A DNA stretch of 64,000 nucleotides from Eremomyces bilateralis CBS 781.70. Its lineage: Eukaryota; Ascomycota; Dothideomycetes; Eremomycetales; Eremomycetaceae. The translations under genes were made by a program, and so were the position numbers. This document shows positions 30,513 through 41,293 of this stretch, one piece after another. How positions within the stretch are numbered: position 1 is the stretch's first letter; each line of letters opens with the position of its first letter. The stretch spans positions 262,929 to 326,928 of the forward strand of contig NW_022985073.1 in NCBI RefSeq assembly GCF_010015585.1, in the 5' to 3' direction. The notes beneath the pieces were generated by a model. The model was not told where the DNA came from and did no database searches. It saw only the letters and a list, made by a program, of their open reading frames with translations.

Positions 30513-33500
30513 TCAATGACTGCTCTGCGAGAACCTCTGGGCATACTTTTGCGCTACTCAATGTTAGCAAACCCATCCATGCAATTCCTTGCCACTTACT
30601 CTTCGTCACCCTCGAAGTTCGTTTCTGTGATCCCTGCCGAGCCGGCTGCTTCCCCGTGCGAGCACTGACAAAGTCCCCTGTAAACTCAACCGACCTAGAG
30701 ACACTCTCGCTCTTCATCGCGGTCTTGTGGCGCGTGTGTCCGGAGATCGGACTCTGTCCTGTCGGGACGATCTCATCATGCGCCGTGGGTTCGGCGATTT
30801 GGACACGTTTCTTTGCTGGCGGCCCAACGGCAAGCGGGGCGCCTCGCTTCGTGCCCTGTTGAATTGGCTTTACAAATTGTCGCGGACCGGGATTGAACTT
30901 CGCCTGAGTCTCCGGTCGTCGTGAGGCCACGCCGGACAATGGGCTGGAGACTGAACTAGGGGATCCGGAGAGCTGCCTCACCTTTGCTCTGGTTATGTTA
31001 CCGTCTCCAAGCTGCGTTGGAGCATCTCGATGTTCTTCGGAAGGAGTAGCTGCAATCATGTCCGCACCCTGGACGAAGGAGAGTTGTTTGGCCATCTTGG
31101 TCCTGCCTTGGGGTACAAAACCCTTCGTCACTGGACTCTCTGGGACTCTGGGTGGTTGGTATGTGTCCGGTGGGGTCAGTCCAGTCTCGATAGGACTCTT
31201 TGTTGGCCGTACGTGTGCATGTGAACCTTGGGAGTATCGCTCTTGAGGATCCAGAGACACCTGGCTCAGATTCACGTACTGGTCCATCCTGCCGAGCTGT
31301 TGTCGAGGGGCACCACTCTCAGCCAAACCATCGTTTCCCATCTGGGTGATCAGATCCTCAACGAATTGGTTCTCCTTGTCGGACAGCTGAGAGTTTCGAG
31401 GTGGAGACAGCGGGTTTAACCCCGCAAAGGCTTGAGCCGGGCGCTCACCCGTTGCTTTCACAGCTTCTTGAGCCGGCTGTTGGGCGGGGGTGAAATATTG
31501 CGTCTCATAGACGATGTCATTTCCGTACATGTTCACAGCCAAAGCGTCAGGCCCGTCGATACGCTCATGGGCATCCACAAACACGTTAGGGTCCCTCAGT
31601 TGAGACTGGGCGTCCACAAACATGCTAGGGCCGCTCAGGTGAGACTGGGCATCTTTGCTTGCGGAATCTTTGCTCCGTTGGGAGTCATTCTGGACGTCTT
31701 GGCTTCCAAGATCGCTCTGCATCTGGTGACCTGCCACTTCGATTCTCTTCAACGGCTGACGTTCACCAGGATGGTGTGCGGATGGTCTCAAACCTTCACT
31801 GCCGCTCTCGAATCCGGGTGTCTCGGTGATAGAACGGATGAACGATTGGGATTCTTCTAGAGGACCGCTATCACGACGATGTGATTCAAGCAAGGCTTGT
31901 CGGCCTCTCTTCCCAAGCCGATGGAGCTTCTCAAGCTCGGAATTTGCATTGCTTGTCGGATGGTTCTGATGTCCAAACGGCGCTCTTTTACTTTCTAGCA
32001 TTTTTGGATGCACGTCGGCAGCTTCTCCCTCTGGCCTCCACTTACCGCTCGGCGGCATGAACGACATGATATCTTTGATGACTCCCTCCTGTGCTTGCAC
32101 GGTGCTTTGTAGTTCTTGATTCCGATTCTCGACGAACTTTTGGTTGTGTGCATTCTTTTCCTTCTCAACCTTCATTGCTTCCTGGATCTCTTCGAGATTA
32201 GCAGACTTGGCCTTCTCATCCTGAAGTTGTTGCCGAAGCAGTTTATTCTCGTCCCTGGACCCGTCCAGCTCGGCTTGGATCCTTCCGGAATCGTCATCGT
32301 GAGTTTGCTTGAGCTGGTGTATCTGGTTCTCATGCGATGCTTTCGTCTCCGCGAGAAGCCTGTTAGCGTCCTGGTTGAGTTGGTTTTTTGATGCTTCGAG
32401 TTGCTGTGTCATCTCGGTTGCTTTCTTTGCATCGTCTTGCTGTGCTTCGACTAACAAAGATTCCAAATCCCGTGATTTACTGCCCAAGTCACTGACTTGT
32501 CTGAGTAGGAGAGCATTGGCCTTTCGGATCTCCTCATTAGCCGTATTGGCTTTCTCCAACTCTTTCTCAGTGCTCTCTCGAGCATTCCTGGTCTCACCAA
32601 CGAGCTGTTGCAAAATTGCGATCTTGTCGAAGGCGTCTCGATGCCCTAGAGCCTCTTGTTGACTGTTCTTAAGATCCGTTTCGAGTTGCTGAATCCGGTC
32701 ACGCAGCTCATTCTCTGTCATAGCTCCTGCTGTCTCGGATGCCTCCAACTTCGTGATCTTGGACTGGAATGCCTTCGTCGCTTCTTTCATAGCCGCATTC
32801 TGTGAGCGTAGCTCAATGGTCTCCTCGTGACTACGTTGTGTCTCAAGCATTCTCGTCTTGAGATCCATAATACTCTTCTGAGCAGACTGGTCCAGGCAAC
32901 CGGGGCAAGGTTTTCTATCCTCGAGCGTAGAATGAAGCTCTTGGGACAACACTTTGATGCTGAAAATTGTGAGATGGTATCCATGCTTCCATCACGACCT
33001 TTTCTTACCTCTGTGATATGCAGTTTGCATTCTCCTCTAGCTTCGCTGCATTGATGGAAGGCTGATCTCGCAGGCCATCAACAGCCTTCAAAACCGTTTC
33101 AAGTTTGCTCACAACTTCTGGAACGTCGGGAAGGGTGCGAATGTGCTGCTTGACTGCCTGCTCTAAGGCCTCTTTCATTGTCCCCGAGATCTGGTCCATC
33201 TTTTGCCACATTTCTTCTGGCTTCACCTGAGTTTCTCCCACCTGCTTGGCAAGTTCGGCGTGCATATCGTGAACCTTTCCCAAGGCACTGTATGCCCGAT
33301 TCATCGCGATGAGAAAAGTGTCGGCTCTCGCTTTCCATACAGCAATATCTGATTGGACGCCGGCAAGAGACTGATCGGCTTGAGCTTTGACATTGGCCAA
33401 CTCAGTGTTCAAAGATTCGACACCGCGAATTGAATCTTCGAGCTTCTGCTTAGTCTGCTGCAGCTCAGAATTCAGTGTCTCTTTTCGGTCTTCGAGGTGC

Positions 33501-34993
33501 TTTTCTCTGATACTAGAGCTTGTCAACTGGGATTCAAGGTCTTTGATCAAGCCTGTGCTCTCAGTAACCTTCGACTCGGCCTTAACCAAGTGTTGGTCCT
33601 TCTCCTGATGCCTGCTTCCGAGTTCATCGTGGCGCTGCAAGAGAGACTGATGACGCTCCTTCAAGGTGGCGATTTCCTGCACAAGGTTTAACTTCTCTTC
33701 CGTAATCCTCGCGATCGTTGTTTGGAATTCCTTTCGTTCATGCTCTAAAGCGTTTGACTTTTTCTTCTCATCCTGATGAATGATCCAGCCCAGAAAGTTC
33801 AGTGTGTCAGTCGTTGTACTGTGACCACTGATCTTGGGAACTGTCCGCTCTGGGGTTGGCGTGCCTGCCCGTGAGTGATTACCGTTACGGGACTTGACTA
33901 CACCAACAGGATGTGCACCTTCGAGAATCAGGTTGGGAAGTTTTCCGCAGCGCACTGGTGTTGATTCGGATGGTGGAGGTTGCGTAGAGATCCGAGGGCC
34001 CGGACACTGGCCTTGTCCTGGCTGTTCTGGCATTCTCTGTTGCCTTGTCTGTGTTGAGTCCGCACTTATCTCAATGTTGCTATTGTGAGGCTGGGGCTTC
34101 GGTTTTTCGCTATGATCGACGACATTGAGACGCCCTTGCCGAGAGAATAGTCGGTTGACTTCCATTGTAGTTCCCTTCCCTACTCGTGCTTTGTTCTCGG
34201 AAGATGCGCCCTTTGCCGACCTACTCGCTTGTTCCTCCGATGATGGCCTTCTTGCTGAAGAAATTGGCCTTTCAGCGATAGATCCTGGAGCCATGTGGGG
34301 CTCAGTCTGCATGAAAGTTTCACCCCCCTGGCATAGGCGTTCGTCACGCCCGTTTGGACGCTTGATCTTCTTTCCCTCACAGTCAATGTCACTCTTTTGT
34401 CCCTGTTTCATGGCTTCCCTGTCAGACTGAGCAGGAGCGGAAGTGATCCAGGGGTTGAGATATTGTGGCTGAAAATTGTTGCGGTCGTTGAGCTTCGGCG
34501 TGTTTGGTCTAGAATGAGCCTGATCCTGAGGCTTAACTTCGCTTCTCGCCTCGCTCACTGGCTGCGGGGTTCTATCCATTCCCTCGTCTTGGGCTTCAAC
34601 GCCAATGGCCGAGCCTGGTATCGCTAGACCAGATGGTACTGTCCATTGTAAGCGGGAGGTCAACCATATGGATCAATGATGACACTAACCAGGAAGACAT
34701 GGATCATTTGTCGGGTTCGTAGTGAGTCGAACCGGACGGATTGAAATCCTACTTGGCGGATCGACTCGCTTGGTGAACTTGAACTCGGGGATAGCTAGGC
34801 CTGCTGAAATAGGGCGAACAGTAAGATGATGAGGAACCGCCGGTGGTGGCATGTCTGAGCTAGTGTCCTTCCCCTGAGGCAAACCGGAGGCTATGGTAGA
34901 CTTCTCAAAGTTCGCTGGAGCTGCCTTCGGAGCCAACCCGGACTGCGGCAAATCGGACCCAAAGGGAAGAATGTCTGGTCCACGGTTCTCCAT
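30513..34993 (-). CDS. Large coiled-coil protein of unknown role
   Basis: Four exons: 34993-34690, 34638-33009, 32959-30600 and 30553-30513. Introns of 46-51 bases are GT-AG and all phases agree, giving 1444 residues. The first about 390 residues are disordered and Pro/Ser/Gln-rich. A long coiled coil follows from DTLNFLGWIIHQDEKK through heptads in exon 2 (EEKLNLVQEIATLKERHQSL, SKVTESTGLIKDLESQLTSS). A CxxC pair (KPCPGCLDQ) opens the second half, then more coiled coil (about 350 residues). A disordered tail has three 14-residue repeats (DAQSHLSGPSMFV, DAQSQLRDPNVFV, DAHERIDGPDALAV) and ends with a conserved-looking KYAQRFSQSSH. Long coiled coils with such ends occur in chromosome-axis, spindle-pole and trafficking proteins, but I cannot assign a family. 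Confidence 0.88.
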
Positions 34994-35966
34994 GGTTACG
35001 AGTTTTGACAATTATGCCATTTACACTAAACAGTAACGAGGTTGACTCGTGGTCAATGAACCAGAGGTGTACAAAGCTTGAGAAGTGAGATTTCCAGCAG
35101 TACCACGCGCAGTTAACCTGCTGTACGAAGGATGGTTCGGAAAAGGGATGAATATTGCTTGATCCTCCTCTTGACTTCTGATGATATAGTCAGGACGCTC
35201 ACAAGACCATGATACCCGCTGACTGAATAAAGGGAAGCTGAAGTTGAGACGAGATTCAGAAGCGTGTGGCGAATGCAATTATTGGATCCTGTAGTAATAT
35301 CGTAAGCTCCATTGCAGTCAGAGGTGGACGGTTGCCTGATTCAGATAATGGAAGTCGAACATATCGCTCCTTCCTCCTTGTGGCTCCGGAGTCATCCATA
35401 CTGTGTCAGACGCCTCTGCTGCTTCAGACAATCAACACGCCAAACGAGGTCGAATCAACTGAAAATGTTTAGTCTGATTGTTTAATAAGAAAGCAAAAAC
35501 GAATTAGATTAAGAGAGAAAAGGTCAAAAAAAATGGAAGTAGGAGGAGTCGAACCTTCTCCAGTGGAGTTTATCAATGGTTGAAACAATTCGCCCAAGTG
35601 TGAGGAACACTATGATGGACGGTCCATCATCATTACCTATGAGCACCAGTACTTGAGGAGGTTAGGCTTGCCAGTATATGATGATTATCTGTTTCTGTCG
35701 AACCAACTGTCTCACTTCGTTGATATCCCTATCGACCGCCATTTTCATACAATCAGATGTAACTGGGGCTGTTTGGACGCTGACCATAATGGGATTAGTC
35801 GCAACATCAAGCAAGAACCTAAACCAAGTATAATAATGACATCAAAGTCTGTGAGTATGAAACAATTCATCATATCAAGAGAGCTCAGTCCGTACAAGTG
35901 ATGTGACCGGGTGGAATTGCAAACCCAAATGCGAATACAGTCTAAATGCCTACCGATATATTTATC
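34994..35966. other. Intergenic, with tRNA-like 3' fragment
   Basis: 5' flank of the coiled-coil gene and 3' flank of the ligase. The minus strand at 35559-35527 has a perfect B-box sequence (GGTTCGACTCC) followed by a T run, but no matching 5' half, so no tRNA is called. Confidence 0.4.
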
Positions 35967-37936
35967 TTATAATTTCGCTGCCTTTTGCTGGGCCCTGAGT
36001 CGCTCGTGATACTGGTCTCTCATCTGCCTCCTCAACGTCTTTCCAGACGGGGTTCGCGGTATCTGACCACCAGTAAGCAACATGACAACCACGAGAATCA
36101 GCCAAGGAACTTACCAAATCCACGATCTCAATGCCCCCATCCAGGTGTTTATGTCTGCTCAACTTCCCATTGACCCACTCATGCAACTTTCGCAAGACAG
36201 CTTCCTCCCCCTGTCTCGTCCCCTCCTCAGTCACCACCACCCACGCCCTCGGAAACAGGCTCCCATCCCCCCTCCCATTATCCACCCCCGCCACACATGC
36301 ATCCCGAATCAACTTCTCCGGATGATCCAACAACGTATCCTCCACCTCCGTCGCCGCCACCTGCAGCCCCTTCACCTTGATCATCTCCTTCAACCGGTCC
36401 ATATAGTGGATCCGATCCCACTCATCACGATACACCAAGTCCCCCGTCCGTAGCCACCCCGGCTCGGTGAATAGCTCCGCCGTCGCCTTCGCGTCCTGGA
36501 AGTATCCCGGCGTCACCACATGTGCGCGGGCCCACAACTCGCCCTTCTGGCCCCGCGGCACGTCTTTCAGAGTGTCCGGGTCGACGATGCGGCCCTCGAC
36601 GCCTGGGAGCAGGTACCCGATCGTAGTGGGGTCGGCAGCAGGCAGGCCGAAGATCCCAGGGGCAGGAGGCGAGGCGATGGACGCGGCTTCCGATAGGCCG
36701 TACCCCGACGGGATGGGGGCCTTCTGGGGGAGTTTCTGGCCGAGGGCGTGGGAGACGTCCGGGGGGAGGTAAGCGGCGCCGGAGACGCAGGTCATGACGG
36801 AGGAGAGGTCGTATTTGTCGGTGAGGGGGGACTGGGCGATCTGGCGGACGAGAGGGGGCACAAGGGGGAGCATGGTGATTTTGTATTTTTCGATGGCTTG
36901 GAGCGCAGTTTCGAGGTCCCATCGGTGCATCATGATGTTGGTGGCCGAGTAGAGGTTGACGCGGAGGATCCAGAGGATCATGCCGTAGGAGTGGTAGGCG
37001 GGGACGACGCCGAGTAGGGTGGAATGGGTTGGGGTGACGCCGAGCTGGGGGTGGTTAGTGCGCGCCATATTGCAACGAGGATGTACTCACAAATTCCGCG
37101 GTTCGAGTGGCGCCGACCATGCCTTGCAAGGCCGTATGTATTGCGTTCCAATGCGAGATCATCATCGCCTTCGGAAGCCCCGACGTGCCTGACGACTGGA
37201 ACAAGAAGCAGAGCTTCTTCCCACCCTTCCGCTTCCTCGTCGGTTCTGCCATCTTCGCGCCGCTCCGAATCAGATGCCCGACCGTCGGGAACTGTTCAAC
37301 AAAGTCCGCCGTAGGATTATCCGAAAGGACAATGATCTTCTTCGGGTTCAGGACGAGTTTCGACCCGCCATTTTTACCGTCCTCACTTTGCGCAATCTTC
37401 ACTGCTTCTCTCAGCACGGGCAAATGACTCTCATGAATCAGCAGGGAGGTCGCCTGCATTCGCCGCAGAATATGGAACAGCTCGTACGGCGTCGATCCAG
37501 GACTGATCCCCCCAGTGACAAGCTCGGACCGGAAGCACGCATGCACGATCACTGGATAATAGATATTGTTCCTCGAGAAGATCCCCATGATCTCTCCAGG
37601 CTCCTTATCGGTCTCCGGTGACTTGCTGAACCCCATTGGATTCGGCCCGTCATATCGGAACGCCCGTGCGAGGGAGCACACCTTATCGTAGAACTCGTAC
37701 AGCGTCAGCTTCGAGCCGGTGTAGGCGTCGATAAAGAGGTCATAGTCGGCTTTCGGGAGCGGGTTTTCGGGTGGGAAGCAGAAGTCATGGATATTCAGGT
37801 CTTCCAGGATAGACGGGAACGGACCAAATGGACTCCTGAATATCGCGCCTGGTTGCGGCTTGAATTGGCCGTGAACGTCTGGGGATTTCGGGCCCATGCA
37901 ACGGGGATCCGGGATGGGATCATCGATGGAAGCCAT
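35967..37936 (-). CDS. Peroxisomal acyl-CoA (4-coumarate-CoA-like) ligase
   Basis: Three exons: 37936-37091, 37044-36115 and 36062-35967, 623 residues. The adenylate-forming motifs are in order: LFQSSGTSGLPKAMM (phosphate loop, about 245-259), GYGLSEAA (396-403), GDLVYRDEWDRIHYMDR with the hinge (482-498), KEMIKVKG, and the catalytic Lys600 in PSGKTLRR. The family activates a carboxylic acid with ATP and joins it to CoA. The last three residues, AKL, are a good type 1 peroxisomal targeting signal, so it probably acts on fatty or aromatic acids in the peroxisome. The start MASIDDPIPD is preferred over an upstream frame without a good context. Substrate cannot be told from sequence alone. The N-terminal extension is longer than in plant 4CL. 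Confidence 0.93.
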
Positions 37937-39635
37937 GTTGATAGGAAGACAGGACCCAGGAAGCGGAGAATGAGTGAACGAGGGGCAAGACTGATTTGAA
38001 AGGACTGAATCGGCTCTTTTTTGCAAAGAAGAATACTTTAACTCTTGAGAGGTTGGACTACATGTTTGAAATAGCATTTATCGACTCGAATGCCCCGCCT
38101 ACTTACCGACAACCGTACGGCGTACACATTGCCGTGGTCCACACAGTATAATGCTCAGCAGCTTAAGCTTTTTAGCGTTCTAGGTATCCCCGTGGGGTTG
38201 CCTCCACGGGGTCTTTTACTAGTTGGTGGGGGAGAGTCGGTCCTCGGGCCGAATCGTCTCAAGAAAAACCAGGTGCTTACTATTGTGAGAGCGTCCATGG
38301 GTTAATTTTAAGGGACAGTATGGTTGCCTGCTTGAGTGATTGAATGATAGTCTGTATCGACCTTCTGGTACGTATAAAGGGTGACATTTAGGACCCTGGT
38401 GGCCTGGTTGTTCATGCTTCATGCTGATGTCGTTATTGTTGTTGGGAGAGGTTGAGATAAAGTCTGTGTTCGCGTGGAGTTGGCGGACAGGCGGAGACCG
38501 GAATGACAGGAGAAGTGGAGCGTGGACCAGCGAGCAAAACGTCAGATCACATCCTGAATAAATCCGATTTTCTGCTTGGATAAATTCAACACAGGGCTTG
38601 AACGGTGCGTTATCAATTATCATGGTAGGTCATCAACAAATATCTGGATGAATGTATGGTATCCGCCTTACCGTTCATGATTTCCTTAGTTACGACTCAA
38701 TAAATACCCTCCATCCAGGATCCAACCCGAACATCCGGCCATCGTGTGGCAGTGCTGGGGTCACAGCATGGGATCGACAGTTGACCTGTGACCAGATCGA
38801 TGAACATGAACTCCTGATCTGAACTCCCGCATGGCCAACTGCTGTACGCCTGTATCGCACCAAAAGGCTTTGGAAAGTGTTTTGACTAAACAACATGACC
38901 CGCAAAGTCGCGGCTTTGCTCTTGTTGTGCAAGGGGACATCGGATGGAATGAAGCCCAAAGCTATCACGACAATGCCCGGCTTCGCGGAGCATTTTAGCA
39001 CGCAGTCTGTCTTGACCCGGGATCAATCCTTGCGCCGAAGCAAAAGAAGGCCTCGTGAAAGCCTGTCGATAAGTTGAATCCTCTTGCTTGGAGGAGGAAC
39101 TAACAGAAGAATTTTCTGCCTTTCATGCTGCGGATTAGACATGTCCGTATCTCCAGCGGCCCAGCCTCCCACTTGCTGTCCGCCTGGCAAAACCGTGCGG
39201 GACCTCCAACGAGGCTTAGAAAATCCTCTGATATCATCGATCTTGATCCACTGGATGCCTTTGCTATCAAATAAAACTGCCCTCCAGGACAGAAATACAT
39301 AAGTATCGCATGACGACGTGACAGGTTGCCGAAGACTAACGCCATACCAATCTGATTGAGACGCCCCATGTTTGCTGCGACTTTTCTACTTATTACGATA
39401 ACGTGGTTACTAGATTCAGGTTGAAATAGCATAACCCTAAGAGGTGGAAACCATATTTACCTATTATAATCGAACCATTCCCTCGTTGGATATCCAGACG
39501 CGACGCATCTCAATACTCTATTTTTATTTTGGATTTTCTCCGTCACTGCGAGCATATCACATCTGGTTCAACTGTTCCTCGATGGTCGATGCCACATGGT
39601 GATTCTGTTACAAAAGTAAAGACGTTCATCACATT
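37937..39635. other. Long intergenic region
   Basis: 5' flanks of the ligase (minus) and the RING-H2 gene (plus). Open stretches at 38219-38623 and 38690-39001 (minus) have no recognisable content. A small hairpin is listed separately. Confidence 0.45.
38188..38211. other. Short perfect hairpin
   Basis: Inverted 8-base arms (CCCCGTGG and CCACGGGG) with an 8-base loop, followed by TCTTTT. Role unknown; it may be chance. Confidence 0.3.
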
Positions 39636-40337
39636 ATGCGAAGGGACAATTCTACCTCAGGGGTGACTATCGGTGTGATCATTTGCATCGTGTGTATCAT
39701 GGTGGCCCTATTAGTGTAAGTCGAAAGCAAAGCGATACGGGTCGATGTTCCAAGTAGACAGCCGTCGTGAACCAGGGATGCATAAAGTGTGCTAACAGAC
39801 TGGTATAGGTTCGGGGTCCACCGCGGGAAGAGACTCCATATTACGGGCCAGGGAACGGCGCGCACACAGGAGGCGGCCGAGCGGAGGCGGATTCAAAGGT
39901 TGATGGAAGTGACAAGCGCAAAGCCGTACAGGGACATCTGTGCGGAGAGGATGGCGCAGTTGGGGGATGCATTCGAGATGAATCGGCTCTGGTATGTTGA
40001 ACCGCACGGTGGACTTCAGTCAAGAAGCGGGAGCTGACTGGCGATCTGCAGTACGATTTGTCTGAAGGGTATCAGCGACCTTGCGTACGTCCGTGGGTTG
40101 CAATGCCAACATACGTTCCATCAGTTCTGCCTAGATCGGTGGTATTCGACGTCGAACGATTTCTGTCCGCTCTGCCACCACCCGATCATTCCTCAGAGCG
40201 AGGAAGAAGACATCGTTGGGGGCCAAATCACCTCTACGCGCCCAGCGCAGGTCGAAGCTCCGCCGAGATATGAGGATATAGACAGTACAACACCGGCACA
40301 ACCACAGCCATCAAATGGAGCAACGGGAGCAAGGTGA
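39636..40337 (+). CDS. Membrane-anchored RING-H2 finger protein
   Basis: Three exons: 39636-39715, 39809-39991 and 40052-40337, 182 residues, all GT-AG and phases fit. A single transmembrane helix near the N-terminus (VTIGVIICIVCIMVALLV, about residues 10-27) is followed by a basic juxtamembrane segment and a charged helix (TQEAAERRRIQRLMEV). The RING-H2 is complete: CTICLKG, then CQHTFHQFC, then CPLC, with spacing C-x2-C-x11-C-x1-H-x2-H-x2-C-x10-C-x2-C. The C-terminus is Pro/Thr-rich with a PPRY-type PY motif (EAPPRYEDI), which may bind WW domains such as those of Rsp5-type ligases. It is likely a small membrane-tethered E3 ubiquitin ligase of the endomembrane system. Specific orthologue not identified. 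Confidence 0.88.
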
Positions 40338-41293
40338 CATGGGGTATTGTGCCGGTTGGGATATGGCGTGAGAATGTCATGAATGACAACGCAGAGATGA
40401 GACGAATGTAGATACCTATCCGTAGTAGGCAACTCTAAGCCTTGATACCCCTCAAGTTCGACTCAACATGAAGGGATTAGCATGAACGTGCGTCGCTGCC
40501 TGGAGGTGTTTGACGCTGGTGTCGCGAGGTGGGACAGAAACGGGCTATGTTACGGGTAGCAACAGCGACACGGTCGGTACGGCCCTCAACGTATTCAGTT
40601 GATTGGATCGAGGAGATCGGGGGCTGGTTGAGATGAGTATCTCCAGTCAAGATCATGCACTGAAGAAATCATGCATCTATCTTAATTCTTCTTTCGTGAC
40701 AATAATGGATCAAGATGTCAATGACGCTAGTATTAATTAAGTTAGCGTATAACACTCAGGATCGATAAGTGGGAATCCGGGGTTAAGCCGATTGGAGAAC
40801 CTAACTAAACACTGTAACTATGGAGATCATTCAGCAGAGAGCTCGATCAGGAAGAGCTGAGAGATAACAGTGACTATGCTGCTTGCTATGATGAAGTGCA
40901 TATGGAAAGCGTTTGGCAGGTGGAAAATTGATCGTAAAGATAGCGAAATAAGGAGAGTCTTGTGAGCAGCAGCTCTTGTGACCGGATGGAATAGAAACAG
41001 CTTCTGGAGGACCCGACCCTGGCCCGCCCTGTTATCGAATTCCCTGTCACATTTCCTAGTCAATCGCTAGTCAATGACCAGTCACGCATGACGCTCCATC
41101 CAACCCATGGCCCAGAGCTCCAACTGAAGCCTCACCCAAGCCCTCGACCTTCAACCTCTCAACTCAACTCATCTGCTTCGTCTGCCTAATCCTAGGACAT
41201 TCTGCCTGGCCTGATCATCTCCTATCTTCTATCTCGTCCCCTTGCTGCTTACCCTTCGATACCCTCATACAACATGCATCCCGCTACTACAAG
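40338..41293. other. Intergenic
   Basis: 3' flank of the RING-H2 gene and promoter of ATG13. The stretch 41080-41290 is pyrimidine-rich, as in many fungal 5' UTRs. Nothing else recognised. Confidence 0.45.

Noticed and set aside
35527-35600. Possible tRNA on the minus strand
   Set aside because: B box and T run present, but the T stem pairs poorly and no 5' acceptor strand matches.
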